Of a DNA stretch of 64,000 nucleotides, positions 1-8,960 are shown piece by piece; the stretch's first letter is position 1, and every line of letters starts with the position of its first letter. Origin of the DNA: Alteromonadaceae bacterium Bs31 (GTDB lineage: Bacteria > Pseudomonadota > Gammaproteobacteria > Pseudomonadales > Cellvibrionaceae); the NCBI GenBank assembly GCA_900177435.1, contig FXAI01000006.1, forward strand, positions 62,001-126,000, in the 5' to 3' direction. The position numbers were made by a program, and so were the translations under genes. The notes under the pieces were generated by a model. The model did no database searches, was not told the origin of the DNA, and saw nothing but the letters and a program-made list of their open reading frames with translations.

Positions 1-720
1 TTTGGGCACGTAGGCTTCTGTTTCGCGTGGTAAATCCAGATTCCAGAAATCTGTTTCTTTACCGCGCTTGCGGTTTTTACGCATGGCCTTGGAAACATTA
101 CCGGAACCACTATTGTAGGAGGCGAGGGCGTGCATCCAGTCGCCGTCGAAGCGTTTATTTAAACTTTGCAAATATCGCAGTGCTGCATCGGTTGAGGCTA
201 CAACGTCTCGGCGGCCGTCATACCACCAGTCTTGCTTTAGGCCCATCATCTTGCCGGTGCCTGGAATGAATTGCCACATGCCCGAAGCACGGCCGTGGGA
301 GTAAGCGAAAGGATCAAAGGCGCTCTCTACAATGGGCAGTAAGGCCAGCTCCATGGGCATATCGCGTTTTTCTATTTCTTCCACGATGTGATAAAGGTAG
401 CGTTCTCCGCGTTTGGCTACCCGATTTATATATTCTGGGTGCTTGGCGTACCAGTCGAGTTGTTGCCTTACTCGGCGATTGATGTCGTGGTCGAGTGAAT
501 ATCCATTTCTTATGCGCTGCCAAACATCGATATCCACGGGTTCTGGCAAGAGCGCAAGCTCGTTTTCGCTGAGCGTGTCCTCCGGCTCACTGGGCTGGAG
601 AGCATAGCTGGCATTTCCATCTTGGCTCGCGTTAGCGCTTAATGGGGTTGTGCTATTAACACTGCTGCATGCACTTAGAACAAGCAGGGATAAAATAATT
701 AACAAATTTCGAAGTGGCAT
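1..720 (-). CDS. mltD: Membrane-bound lytic murein transglycosylase D, N-terminal part (runs off left edge)
   Basis: This lipoprotein cleaves the glycan strands of peptidoglycan to 1,6-anhydro products at the outer membrane. About 240 residues are visible. They start with a signal peptide and lipobox (LSAC, Cys18). The SLT goliath domain follows, with catalytic Glu132 in ALLPIVESAFDP and the later motifs GMWQFIPGTG and LASYNSGSGNV. The LysM repeats expected at the C-terminus lie outside the window. The reading frame is open from the ATG at 718-720 to base 1. It lies downstream of gloB on the same strand, the order known from pseudomonads. Family assignment is firm. Confidence 0.93.
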   Translation of the reverse strand, partial: MPLRNLLIILSLLVLSACSSVNSTTPLSANASQDGNASYALQPSEPEDTLSENELALLPEPVDIDVWQRIRNGYSLDHDINRRVRQQLDWYAKHPEYINRVAKRGERYLYHIVEEIEKRDMPMELALLPIVESAFDPFAYSHGRASGMWQFIPGTGKMMGLKQDWWYDGRRDVVASTDAALRYLQSLNKRFDGDWMHALASYNSGSGNVSKAMRKNRKRGKETDFWNLDLPRETEAYVPK

Positions 721-873
721 GCGTAAATTCTATAAAATAAGTAATCTCGTTCGAGCTAAATCGCATCAAATAGTTCAAGAAATTCCATCAAACCTTGAAA
801 TACAGCGTTGCGCAATTAAGCGTTTCAGGCGGTGTAGTCTACTGCTGAGCAAATGTATTTCAACTTAAATGAA

Positions 874-1638
874 TTAAAAACGGTCTTTCCATTGACGAAG
901 TTTGCTAAAAACTTCCAGTTCCGTGCGGTAATTGCCCGGAAATTTATCTTCAAGCAACTGCACTATGTGTGTGTCGTTGCAGCGCAAGAAAGGGTTGTAA
1001 TGCTTTTCTTCTCCAACACTTACTGGAAGTGTACAAGCTACACCTTCTATTTGCTGAGTTTTATCCCGAACGGCCTTGTTGTTGGGCATTGCTTCTTGTG
1101 CAAAAGCAAGGTTGGCTTTGGTGTATTCATGTGTGCAGTAGATTAGCGAGCTGTCTGGCAGCGCTTTAATGCGGTCTAAGGACTGCTTTAGTTGCTCGGC
1201 GCTGCCTCCCAGCAAGCGACCGCAGCCCGCTGAAAAGAGAGTATCGCCACTGAAAATACGTAAACGGTGGTCATATTCGGTAATATAGGCAATGTGGTCT
1301 TCTGTGTGGCCGGGTATGGCTATTACGCTGAAGGTCACACCGTGTAGCGTAAATGTGCTGCCTTCGTTCACGTACTGGTTAACCTGCGGGATGCGTGGTG
1401 TTTCTGGCCCAATCACCCGGCAATTAAAATGTTCCACCAGTTCTGCAATGCCGTCGGTATGATCCCAGTGGCGATGGGTGACCAGGATGTCAGTGATGTG
1501 CTTACGGTGTTTTTGCGCAAAATCGATGGCGGGTTTTGCCAGGCCGGGGTCGACAGCTATCATCCATGGGCTATCTGTTTGGTGTATGACCCATAGATAG
1601 TTGTCTTTAAGGATTGGTATAGGAGTTAGTTCTAACAT
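874..1638 (-). CDS. gloB: Hydroxyacylglutathione hydrolase (glyoxalase II)
   Basis: This enzyme hydrolyses S-lactoylglutathione to lactate and glutathione, the second step of methylglyoxal detoxification in the cytoplasm. The 254 residues have the usual length. They carry the metallo-beta-lactamase signature THRHWDH (His55, His57, Asp59, His60), the further ligands His111 (PGHT) and Asp132 (SGDT), and His170 (CTHEY). All seven binuclear metal ligands are intact, in contrast to the degenerate MBL-fold protein at 42.9 kb. The C-terminal glyoxalase II domain is present. It is divergent from the methyltransferase/rnhA/dnaQ genes and followed by mltD. Confidence 0.96.
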   Translation of the reverse strand: MLELTPIPILKDNYLWVIHQTDSPWMIAVDPGLAKPAIDFAQKHRKHITDILVTHRHWDHTDGIAELVEHFNCRVIGPETPRIPQVNQYVNEGSTFTLHGVTFSVIAIPGHTEDHIAYITEYDHRLRIFSGDTLFSAGCGRLLGGSAEQLKQSLDRIKALPDSSLIYCTHEYTKANLAFAQEAMPNNKAVRDKTQQIEGVACTLPVSVGEEKHYNPFLRCNDTHIVQLLEDKFPGNYRTELEVFSKLRQWKDRF

Positions 1639-1751
1639 ATTGAATATTAAGTACTTTGCTTGTGGTATCGGTGCTTTTACATGGCTCCAAGAGCATTGCC
1701 TTGAATTATTTGAGTGTTACACTAGCACAAACGCAAATCAGCGTAGAAAGT

Positions 1752-2591
1752 ATGAGCATGAACGCCAGTAGAAAAAGTATTAAGCCGCTACACCAAACAA
1801 TTTCAGATATCGCCAAGTGGTACGACACCCCGCTCGGTGAGTCTCTGCTTGCCGCTCAGCAACAGGTATTGAATGAAGAGTTGAGTTGCTTATTTGGTTA
1901 CCACCTTATGCAGCTCAGCGTTTTGCCCTATAACCGTCTTTCGGAATCCAGTCGTATTAACCATTGCTTTTCCCTTTCGCCGGCCATTGTTCAGTCGCCC
2001 AAAGCCAGTAGCAATTTGTGTGACGTTCAAGGCCTGGCGGAAATGGACTCCTTGCCTCTGCCGAATGAGTCTATAGACGTTACCTTGCTGCATCACGTGC
2101 TGGATTTTTCAGATAACCCGCAACAGGTGTTAAAGGAGGCGGCAAGAGTAACGGTGCCACGCGGGCACATTGTTATATTTGCGTTCAACCCTGTGTCGGT
2201 TATGGGCCTGGTTCAACTTATGGCCCAGTTTGGCGGCAAGCCTATATGGCATAGACGTGCTCTGCGGCTTGGGCGCCTTAAAGACTGGTTGGAGTTTCTG
2301 GATTTCACCTGCCAAAATGTTCGCTACCTTTCGCATAATTATCCTCTCGGCGCATCTCGCTGGTCGTCAAAGAAAGGGCTGGGGAAAATGCAATTTAAAA
2401 GCACCCTCCCATTTGGTTCCACTTATTGTGTGGTGGCGAGAAAAGACAAGGCAGGTTTAACCCCCCTGAAGCCTGCGTGGGAGTCGACAAGATTCCTGAA
2501 CACGGCCCCTCTGCCCAAGCGATCAATGACCGCTCGATCTGGAGAGTCTGCGCTTATACTTCCGCTGCGACGACGAAATAAAACCAAGTAA
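1752..2591 (+). CDS. Class I SAM-dependent methyltransferase (YafS-like)
   Basis: This is a probable SAM-dependent methyltransferase of unknown substrate, of the type found beside rnhA in gammaproteobacteria (E. coli YafS is the likely relative). The visible core runs from [35 protein letters not shown], which matches motifs II-III of the Rossmann fold, to [21 protein letters not shown], the motif after the acidic loop. The reading frame is open from 1656, but its first 32 residues look unlike the family. The ATG at 1752 (MSMNAS...) is therefore preferred, with ATG 1758 an alternative; neither has a strong ribosome site. It lies 26 bases before rnhA, with which it is probably co-transcribed. 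Confidence 0.8.
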   Translation: MSMNASRKSIKPLHQTISDIAKWYDTPLGESLLAAQQQVLNEELSCLFGYHLMQLSVLPYNRLSESSRINHCFSLSPAIVQSPKASSNLCDVQGLAEMDSLPLPNESIDVTLLHHVLDFSDNPQQVLKEAARVTVPRGHIVIFAFNPVSVMGLVQLMAQFGGKPIWHRRALRLGRLKDWLEFLDFTCQNVRYLSHNYPLGASRWSSKKGLGKMQFKSTLPFGSTYCVVARKDKAGLTPLKPAWESTRFLNTAPLPKRSMTARSGESALILPLRRRNKTK

Positions 2592-2617
2592 ATACATTAG
2601 ATAATATTGGTAAACCT

Positions 2618-3052
2618 TTGAAAAAAATAGAAATATTTACAGATGGTGCCTGTAGAGGTAACCCTGGCCCGGGCGGCTGGGGAACTTTGCTGCGCTATGG
2701 CGGTAGTGAGAAAAGCCTGTACGGTGGTGAGCCTGAAACTACCAATAACCGCATGGAGCTTCGTGCTGCTATTGAGGGTTTAAAAGCTTTAACGCAAGGC
2801 TGCGAGGTTACCTTAACCACAGACTCACAATATGTGCGCAAGGGCATCAGCGAATGGATTCACAACTGGAAGAAAAACAACTGGCGTAACGCGGCCAAGA
2901 AGCCGGTGGTCAACAAGGATTTATGGCAAGAGCTCGATGAGCTATCCCAGAAACACGAAGTAAGCTGGCGCTGGGTGAAAGGCCATAGCGGCCATCGCGA
3001 AAACGAAATCGCAGACCAACTCGCCAATAAAGGCATCGACGAGCTTAAATAA
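2618..3052 (+). CDS. rnhA: Ribonuclease HI
   Basis: This enzyme degrades the RNA strand of RNA-DNA hybrids. The 144 residues contain the four catalytic acids in their expected places: Asp9 ([15 protein letters not shown]), Glu47 (NNRMELRA), Asp69 (TTDSQYV) and Asp133 (NEIADQLA), with His123 in KGHSGH. The basic handle KKNNWR is present. The start codon is TTG at 2618; the ATG-less start fits the conserved N-terminus [11 protein letters not shown]. dnaQ begins 9 bases after the stop, so the two are almost certainly one transcript. Confidence 0.97.
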   Translation: MKKIEIFTDGACRGNPGPGGWGTLLRYGGSEKSLYGGEPETTNNRMELRAAIEGLKALTQGCEVTLTTDSQYVRKGISEWIHNWKKNNWRNAAKKPVVNKDLWQELDELSQKHEVSWRWVKGHSGHRENEIADQLANKGIDELK

Positions 3053-3061
3053 GGGGCACAC

Positions 3062-3793
3062 GTGCGGCAGGTAGTACTAGACACCGAAACAACGGGCCTG
3101 GAGCCCCATCAAGGCCATAAAATTATTGAGATTGGCTGCGTTGAGCTGGTCAATCGAAAGCTGACCGGCCGCCATTATCATCAATACATCAAGCCTATGC
3201 GGGATATTGATGAAGGGGCTATTGAGGTTCACGGAATAACCAATGCATTCCTGGAAGATAAGCCCATATTCGAACAGATCGCCGACGAATTTTTGGAGTT
3301 TGTGGATGGTGCGGAGCTCGTTATTCATAATGCCCCTTTCGATGTTGGCTTTTTGGATCACGAGTTAAAGCAGTTGGATCGCGCACTGGGCACAATCAAT
3401 GAGCGCTGTAAGGTACTGGATACACTGGTGTATGCGCGGCGCAAACACCCTGGGCAGAAAAACTCTCTGGATGCATTGTGTAAGCGCTACGCCGTAGATA
3501 ACTCTCAGCGAGATCTTCATGGAGCCTTGCTGGATGCGGAGATTCTTGCCGACGTTTATTTAATGATGACCGGGGGGCAAACCAACCTGGCATTGGGTGG
3601 CAACCAGGCGGGTAGCGAGGAAGGCGGTATAGAGGAGATTATTCGCCTGTCTGCAGACCGGCCCAAGCTAAAAGTGATTAGCGCAACCACCGAAGAGTTG
3701 GCCGCTCACCAGGCCAAGCTGGCGTTATTGGATAAGACCTCTGACGGTAACTGCCTTTGGATGAAAGAGGGCGCAGAAAGCGCCCCTCAATAG
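3062..3793 (+). CDS. dnaQ: DNA polymerase III epsilon subunit (3'-5' proofreading exonuclease)
   Basis: This is the proofreading exonuclease of the replicative polymerase core. The DEDDh motifs are complete: Asp7 and Glu9 in DTETTG, Asp94 in HNAPFDVGF, and His153 and Asp158 in LHGALLDAE. The length of 243 residues matches E. coli DnaQ, including the C-terminal segment that binds the alpha subunit. The start is GTG at 3062, directly after rnhA. The rnhA-dnaQ pair runs in the same direction here, as in pseudomonads (it is divergent in E. coli). A short octamer tandem repeat begins at its stop codon. Confidence 0.96.
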   Translation: MRQVVLDTETTGLEPHQGHKIIEIGCVELVNRKLTGRHYHQYIKPMRDIDEGAIEVHGITNAFLEDKPIFEQIADEFLEFVDGAELVIHNAPFDVGFLDHELKQLDRALGTINERCKVLDTLVYARRKHPGQKNSLDALCKRYAVDNSQRDLHGALLDAEILADVYLMMTGGQTNLALGGNQAGSEEGGIEEIIRLSADRPKLKVISATTEELAAHQAKLALLDKTSDGNCLWMKEGAESAPQ

Positions 3794-3825
3794 CTCGATA
3801 GCTCGATAGCTCGATAGCTCGATAG
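3791..3825. repeat. Octamer tandem repeat TAGCTCGA x4 at the dnaQ stop codon
   Basis: Four perfect head-to-tail copies of TAGCTCGA start at the dnaQ stop codon itself (first TAG = 3791-3793) and are followed by TAG. This looks like a slippage-prone microsatellite. It fills the short gap between the converging dnaQ and nhaB genes. Change in copy number would not alter either protein. Confidence 0.9.
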
Positions 3826-3829
3826 TAGG

Positions 3830-5338
3830 CTACGATAGTTGCATCACACCGATCAAGCCTACAATACCTAATACAATGGTGTAGGGCAGAGCCATAACCA
3901 CCATACGTCCGTAAGAAAGTCTAATAAGTGGAGCCAGTGCTGAGGTTAGCAGGAACAAAAATGCTGCTTGACCATTTGGTGTTGCAACACTTGGCAGGTT
4001 GGTACCGGTGTTTATAGCGATCGCTAGAATATCAAAGTGAGCACGACTTATTTCGCCGGCAAGCAGCGCTGCTTTCACTTCCGTAATGTACACCGTCGCG
4101 ACAAACACGTTGTCACTGATCATCGAAAGAATGCCATTGGCAACGAAGAACATTGGCCCTTGAACGTCTTCATCGAGTGCTAACAAGGCGTGGGTGATAG
4201 GTTCAAACAGGTGCTGGTCATGTATCACTGCGACAATGGCGAAGAAAACTACCAAGAGAGCCGTGAAGGGGAGCGCTTCTTCAAAAGCGTGGCCAATGCG
4301 GTGTTCGTCAATGATACCGTTGAAGGTGGTTAGCAAGACGATAACTGCAAGGCCTATCAAGCCCACTTCTGCTAGGTGCAAGGCGAGAGCAGCCACTAGA
4401 AACAGCGCTCCCAGAGCCTGCACCACCAGTTCCATATTGTCCCGGGTAGTGCGTTTGGCGCTTTCTTTTTTGTCGTAATCCATCAGTATGGTTCGTACAT
4501 TCTCAGGCAGTTTTGCGCCATAGCCAAACCAACCCAGCTTTTCCATTAGCGCACAGGTAGCCAGGCCAGCTACCAGGGTGGGCATAGAGATGGGCGCTAC
4601 CCGAAGGAAAAACTCAATAAAATCCCAACCTGCCTGCTCGGCAATCAGCAGGTTTTGCGGCTCACCGACCAAAGTGCATACGCCGCCAAGCGCTGTACCT
4701 ACCGCACCGTGCATGATCAGGCTGCGCAGAAAAGCGCGGAAATCTTCGAGATCTTGCCTGTGCTCGTCGGTGATATCGTCGTCATCATCGTGATTGTGAT
4801 CTTCATGCTCATGAAGACCGTCGCCAACTGAGGCATAGCGGTGATAGACCGAGTAGAAGCCTACAGAAACGGCAATCAATACAGCGGTAACGGTTAATGC
4901 ATCCAGAAAGGCTGAAAGTACCGCGGCTACCAGTGAAAACAGCAGTGAGAGCAAGGTTTTGGACCGTACGCCCAGAAGAATTTTTGTAAAAACAAACAGC
5001 AGCAGGTTCTTCATGAAGTAGATACCTGCAACCATAAACATAAGTAGCAGAATTACTTCGAAATTTGCTTCTGTTTCATGAAATACAGATTCAGGTGAGG
5101 TCATCCCCAAAGCAACAGCTTCGATAGCTAATAGGCCTCCGGGCTGGAGTGGGTAGCATTTCAGAGCCATTGCAAGGGTAAAAATAAACTCGAGTATTAA
5201 CACCCAGCCAGCTAGAAATGGGTTGATTGCAAACAGCACAGGGTTAATTAGCAGAAATGCAACTATAGTTTTTTTATACCAGCCGCCCGACTGCCCTAGA
5301 AAATTCTCAGACAGTGCATTTAGATGGGTTCGTGACAT
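3830..5338 (-). CDS. nhaB: Na+/H+ antiporter NhaB
   Basis: This is an inner-membrane antiporter that exports sodium in exchange for protons, important for salt and alkaline tolerance. The 502 residues have about a dozen hydrophobic segments and closely follow NhaB family features: the start [25 protein letters not shown], then [30 protein letters not shown] and [12 protein letters not shown]...[24 protein letters not shown]. An acidic/histidine-rich cytoplasmic loop at about residues 175-195 ([13 protein letters not shown]) stands out. It converges with dnaQ and is divergent from fimL. It lies in the same chromosomal neighbourhood as in Pseudomonas. Confidence 0.95.
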   Translation of the reverse strand: MSRTHLNALSENFLGQSGGWYKKTIVAFLLINPVLFAINPFLAGWVLILEFIFTLAMALKCYPLQPGGLLAIEAVALGMTSPESVFHETEANFEVILLLMFMVAGIYFMKNLLLFVFTKILLGVRSKTLLSLLFSLVAAVLSAFLDALTVTAVLIAVSVGFYSVYHRYASVGDGLHEHEDHNHDDDDDITDEHRQDLEDFRAFLRSLIMHGAVGTALGGVCTLVGEPQNLLIAEQAGWDFIEFFLRVAPISMPTLVAGLATCALMEKLGWFGYGAKLPENVRTILMDYDKKESAKRTTRDNMELVVQALGALFLVAALALHLAEVGLIGLAVIVLLTTFNGIIDEHRIGHAFEEALPFTALLVVFFAIVAVIHDQHLFEPITHALLALDEDVQGPMFFVANGILSMISDNVFVATVYITEVKAALLAGEISRAHFDILAIAINTGTNLPSVATPNGQAAFLFLLTSALAPLIRLSYGRMVVMALPYTIVLGIVGLIGVMQLS

Positions 5339-5750
5339 GGGGGATTATCCTTGTAAATCATAGTGGTATGGCCAAACTTCACCCGAATTATGCATAGCTT
5401 AGTTTTATAAGGCTTTGCCCACGGGAAAATGATATTTAACAGTATTTGAAGTCAGGAAAACAGGAAGCCGCTAAAAATGTACGATTTCGTCGCAAAAATC
5501 AAGGAAATTCAGCCACTTAGAGCGTTGGACTGGTTGTTTCTCCCTCACTTTGTTTGCGAAGTGTTCATAACGTTAAAAGTACCGCTTAGCGGAAGCCTCT
5601 CAGCTAGGATTATAGCGCGTAATTCAAGTTGCGACTTTATCGAGACTTTTACTTAAGGTTCAATGGTAACTCTAAGAAAAGTAAAGACTTTTTGCCAAAG
5701 CGTATTATACTAATGGACACTGCACTGGTCATAATCAGGAATACAATATC
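5339..5750. other. Intergenic region between divergent nhaB and fimL
   Basis: These 412 bases must hold the promoters of both genes. A ribosome site AGGA (5737-5740) precedes the fimL GTG start. I see no confident -35/-10 pair, terminator or small gene. Confidence 0.5.
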
Positions 5751-7481
5751 GTGAGCCTTTCAACGGATGCTGTAAATTTTCAATCACTGAACATGGTTCG
5801 TGACGAACTGGTCGCAACCATTGACGCCTCAGCGCAAAATTTAGAGACATTCGTCAGCAATGAACAAGACAGCGATGTTCTTCAAAGCTGCATTAACGGA
5901 ATTCGCCAGATAGTTGGCATCCTGCGTCTGATTCAGTTTCGCGGTGCATGCTTGCTGGCAGAAGAGCTGTTAGTGACAGCAAATGATATTTCTCCTGGTA
6001 GTGAGGGACCTGCATTTAACAGGCGCATGGAAGTAATCTCTAATACTTTCTTTGTGCTTACCCGGTACCTGGAATACATACAGCAGGTGGAGAGAAAAGT
6101 ACCCGTGCTGCTTATTCCTCAGATTAACGAGTTAAGAAAACTGCGTGCTGAGCCCGCCATTACAGAGTGTCATTTTTTTCATGTTGATCTTGGCAATACC
6201 CCGCCATTACCGAGAGTGGAATCCCTCGACCTGCAATCGCAAAGTTTCACCAGTACGGTAAGACGCCTGCGCCAGATGTACCAGATAGGCTTACTTGGCT
6301 TGCTTCGTGAAAAACAGATCAAGAATTCCCTGGCGCTTATGCGCAGAGCCCTTATTCGCTTGCAGCGACTCAGTGGTAATGACAAGCCCTTAATGCTGCT
6401 ATGGTGGTTGGGTAACTTGGCGCTGGATGTTATTCAGTCTGAGAACATGTCTTTGTTGGAGACAAGAAAGATTTTATTTGGGCGCATAGACCGAGTGATC
6501 CGACAAGTACAGGAAAAAGGCGAAAGCGCGCTGTCTGCAGCACCTCCTCGCTCTATTTTAAAAGAGCTGGTTTATCTGTTGGCGCTTTCCGGTAAGGAAA
6601 ACGAAGAGCTAGCAGCTATAAAGAAAGCCTACGGCGTAGAGAGTTTCTCCTACAGCGATAAAGACCTGGCAAATGAACGAGACGCCCTTAACGGCCCCAG
6701 TGCGCATACCGTTATGTCTCTCGCAAAGGTTTTACAGGCAGAACTGGCTAGCTCCAAAAAAGTGCTGGAAAGCGCAGCTCAAAGCAGCTCTCAGAAAATT
6801 GACGATATTGATGAGTTTGTGGGCAACCTACAAAAAATTGCTGAAATCCTTTCGGTGGTTGGTCTGGTATCGCCAAGTAATATTCTTAAGGAGGAAATCA
6901 AACGAATTCGCCTCTGGAAATTACAGGAAGACGGGCCAGACCCAGATGAGCTGGCCGATGTCGCCAATACCATGCTTTACCTTGATAGTGCAGTTTCTGC
7001 CTTGGAGCATGCAAAGCTATCTGACGAAAAATTAACCGAAGCCAGCAAAATAGCACAGGAAGAAATCATTGCCTCCAGCGAGCTGTCTGAGGCAGGAAGA
7101 ATTGTTATCGAAGAGTGCGAAGCCGGGCTTTCGCTTACCAAGAGAGCGCTTAGTGCGTTTGCCGATTCAAATTATGACACTGGCCATATACGCAACATTG
7201 CTAAAACCCTGAATACTGTGCGCGGGGGTTTGATCATGTTGAAAAAAGAGCACGCCGCCAATTTGCTTTCACGCTGTGTCGATTTTGTGGATGGGGTGTT
7301 AATGGATCAAGATCACCCCGCAGCGCTTAAGGAGCTGCTCGAAACGTTTGCGGATGCTATCGTCTCCATCGAATATTACCTGGATTCAGCCAGTTCAAGC
7401 CTAAAAATGGACGAATCCGTATTGAAGGTAGCGGAAGAGAGCCTGGAAGCCTTGGGGCACGCAGCCTATGGAGACGACTAG
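5751..7481 (+). CDS. fimL: FimL-like protein (twitching motility / ChpA N-terminal homologue)
   Basis: This is probably the homologue of P. aeruginosa FimL, which links the Chp chemosensory system, cyclic AMP and type IV pilus function. The assignment rests on three things: length (576 residues, FimL being slightly shorter), an all-helical soluble make-up with Hpt-like repeats resembling the ChpA N-terminus, and its position immediately before nudC, as in Pseudomonas. Helical segments around ICNGIRQIVGILRLIQFRGACLLAEELL and HIRNIAKTLNTVRGGLIMLKKEHAANLL resemble Hpt folds, but neither shows the phospho-acceptor motif HxxKG, as expected for FimL. The start is GTG at 5751 with AGGA upstream. Its 3' end overlaps nudC by 14 bases. 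Confidence 0.8.
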   Translation: MSLSTDAVNFQSLNMVRDELVATIDASAQNLETFVSNEQDSDVLQSCINGIRQIVGILRLIQFRGACLLAEELLVTANDISPGSEGPAFNRRMEVISNTFFVLTRYLEYIQQVERKVPVLLIPQINELRKLRAEPAITECHFFHVDLGNTPPLPRVESLDLQSQSFTSTVRRLRQMYQIGLLGLLREKQIKNSLALMRRALIRLQRLSGNDKPLMLLWWLGNLALDVIQSENMSLLETRKILFGRIDRVIRQVQEKGESALSAAPPRSILKELVYLLALSGKENEELAAIKKAYGVESFSYSDKDLANERDALNGPSAHTVMSLAKVLQAELASSKKVLESAAQSSSQKIDDIDEFVGNLQKIAEILSVVGLVSPSNILKEEIKRIRLWKLQEDGPDPDELADVANTMLYLDSAVSALEHAKLSDEKLTEASKIAQEEIIASSELSEAGRIVIEECEAGLSLTKRALSAFADSNYDTGHIRNIAKTLNTVRGGLIMLKKEHAANLLSRCVDFVDGVLMDQDHPAALKELLETFADAIVSIEYYLDSASSSLKMDESVLKVAEESLEALGHAAYGDD

Positions 7482-8265
7482 TCCAGCTCTGGAGCCCGTT
7501 AGTCAGCAATGTGTTCTGGTCCATCAAAACAAAATTCTGGTAGATAGTGAAAGCCGTTTCATATTTAGCGAAGCAGAGCTTTCCCGCGCGCTTGGCTCTA
7601 GCTTGCTCAGCCACGCTGCCGAACGTTTTAGCCTGAGTGAGCGGCTCTTCCTTTACCGGTTACCTTCGGCTCAAGACTGCGGAGAGTTCGTCTGGGTAAG
7701 GCTAAGAGAATTGCTCGGTGTGCTGAGCGAGGCAAACTTTCAGCTTGCTGGTCGAGCCATACAAATATCGCACTGGCATATGACACACAGGTACTGCGGT
7801 CGCTGTGGTTCACCCACTGTGATTTCTGACGAAGAATTTCGTCTAGATTGCGAGCAGTGCGAGATTAATTATTTTCCGCGTATTTCCCCTTGTGTGATCG
7901 GATTGATTACTCGGGGGGAGGAGTGTTTACTGGCGCGCGGGGTTCGTCATCCAGAGCCTATGTTTAGTACTCTCGCTGGTTTTATCGAAGTGGGCGAAAA
8001 TGCTGAGCAGGCCTTTGTTCGCGAAGTAAAAGAAGAAGTTAGTGTGCACGTTCACAAGCTTCAGTATGCAGGCTCACAGCCCTGGCCTTTTCCCGGGCAG
8101 CTAATGATCGCTTTTACAGCGGAATATCTATCTGGTGAAATTGTTATCGACCCCAAAGAAATTGTCGAAGCAAAATGGTTTCATTATGATAACCTGCCGC
8201 TTGTCCCTCCAGAGCACTCTATTGCAGGGCGGCTCATTCAAAGCTTTGTCAGAAGTCATCGTTAG
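7468..8265 (+). CDS. nudC: NADH pyrophosphatase / NAD-cap RNA hydrolase NudC
   Basis: This Nudix hydrolase cleaves NAD(H) to NMN(H) and AMP and, in E. coli, removes NAD caps from RNA. A zinc ribbon (Cys110, Cys113, Cys128, Cys131) precedes the Nudix box at about 171-193 (GFIEVGENAEQAFVREVKEEV). The NudC-specific SQPWPFP motif follows, with Gln after Gly where Ser is more usual. The 265 residues have family length. It overlaps fimL and is followed 8 bases later by the next gene, so fimL-nudC-8274 is probably one operon. Confidence 0.94.
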   Translation: METTSPALEPVSQQCVLVHQNKILVDSESRFIFSEAELSRALGSSLLSHAAERFSLSERLFLYRLPSAQDCGEFVWVRLRELLGVLSEANFQLAGRAIQISHWHMTHRYCGRCGSPTVISDEEFRLDCEQCEINYFPRISPCVIGLITRGEECLLARGVRHPEPMFSTLAGFIEVGENAEQAFVREVKEEVSVHVHKLQYAGSQPWPFPGQLMIAFTAEYLSGEIVIDPKEIVEAKWFHYDNLPLVPPEHSIAGRLIQSFVRSHR

Positions 8266-8273
8266 GAAAACCA

Positions 8274-8930
8274 ATGTCATATAGCGCCTTCGCCAGCTTT
8301 ACCATAATTCTTTCTCTCATAGCCATCTACTTCTTTATTAAGCTGGTGGGCCGCGGTACTTGGATACTGGCCTGGGTGCGCGGCACAGTGGCAGTGAGCT
8401 TTCTTATCCTGTCCATTCTGCTTGTACTGACCGGCCTGGATTTACTCTCCTACAAGCAATTGCTGGAGAATAAACCTTTGGGCACCATAAGTTTTGCCCA
8501 TGAAGGGGAGCAGTCTTTCGTGGCCACGCTTACCTTGATTGACGATGGCAGTGAAGAAAATTACGCGATATCTGGTGACCAGTGGCAAATAGATGCGCGG
8601 ATCATATCCTGGACGGGTATGTTCAGAATTGCCGGCGCAAAGCCCGGTTACAGGCTCGATCGCTTGAGTGGGCGGTATTACTCCCTGGAAGACGAGCACC
8701 GCAAAAAAAGAACGGTACACCAGTTATCAGACAGTGAATACTGGGTAGATATGTGGAGTTTTTTACATGGCAGTGGCAGTTTCATGCCCTTGGTTGATGC
8801 TGTATACGGCAGTGCTACTTATCTGCCAATGGAAGATGGCGCTTTCTACCGAATATCCCTCAGTGCAAATGGCTTACTTGCAGAGCCTATGAACGATGTG
8901 GCCGAGCAGGCCATAAGCCGCTGGAAATAA
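8274..8930 (+). CDS. Conserved membrane-anchored protein of unknown function
   Basis: I cannot name this 218-residue protein. It has two hydrophobic segments near the N-terminus (about residues 5-22 and 35-57). A soluble, probably periplasmic, domain follows with a beta-rich look, including GDQWQIDARIISWTGMFRIAGAKPGYRLDRLSGRYYSLEDE. It starts 8 bases after nudC and ends 30 bases before sohB. A gene of this type lies near sohB in pseudomonads, as I recall, so an envelope quality-control role is conceivable but not shown. Confidence 0.75.
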   Translation: MSYSAFASFTIILSLIAIYFFIKLVGRGTWILAWVRGTVAVSFLILSILLVLTGLDLLSYKQLLENKPLGTISFAHEGEQSFVATLTLIDDGSEENYAISGDQWQIDARIISWTGMFRIAGAKPGYRLDRLSGRYYSLEDEHRKKRTVHQLSDSEYWVDMWSFLHGSGSFMPLVDAVYGSATYLPMEDGAFYRISLSANGLLAEPMNDVAEQAISRWK

Positions 8931-8960
8931 TTCAAACAAAACCCTTCGGAGTAAATAATC

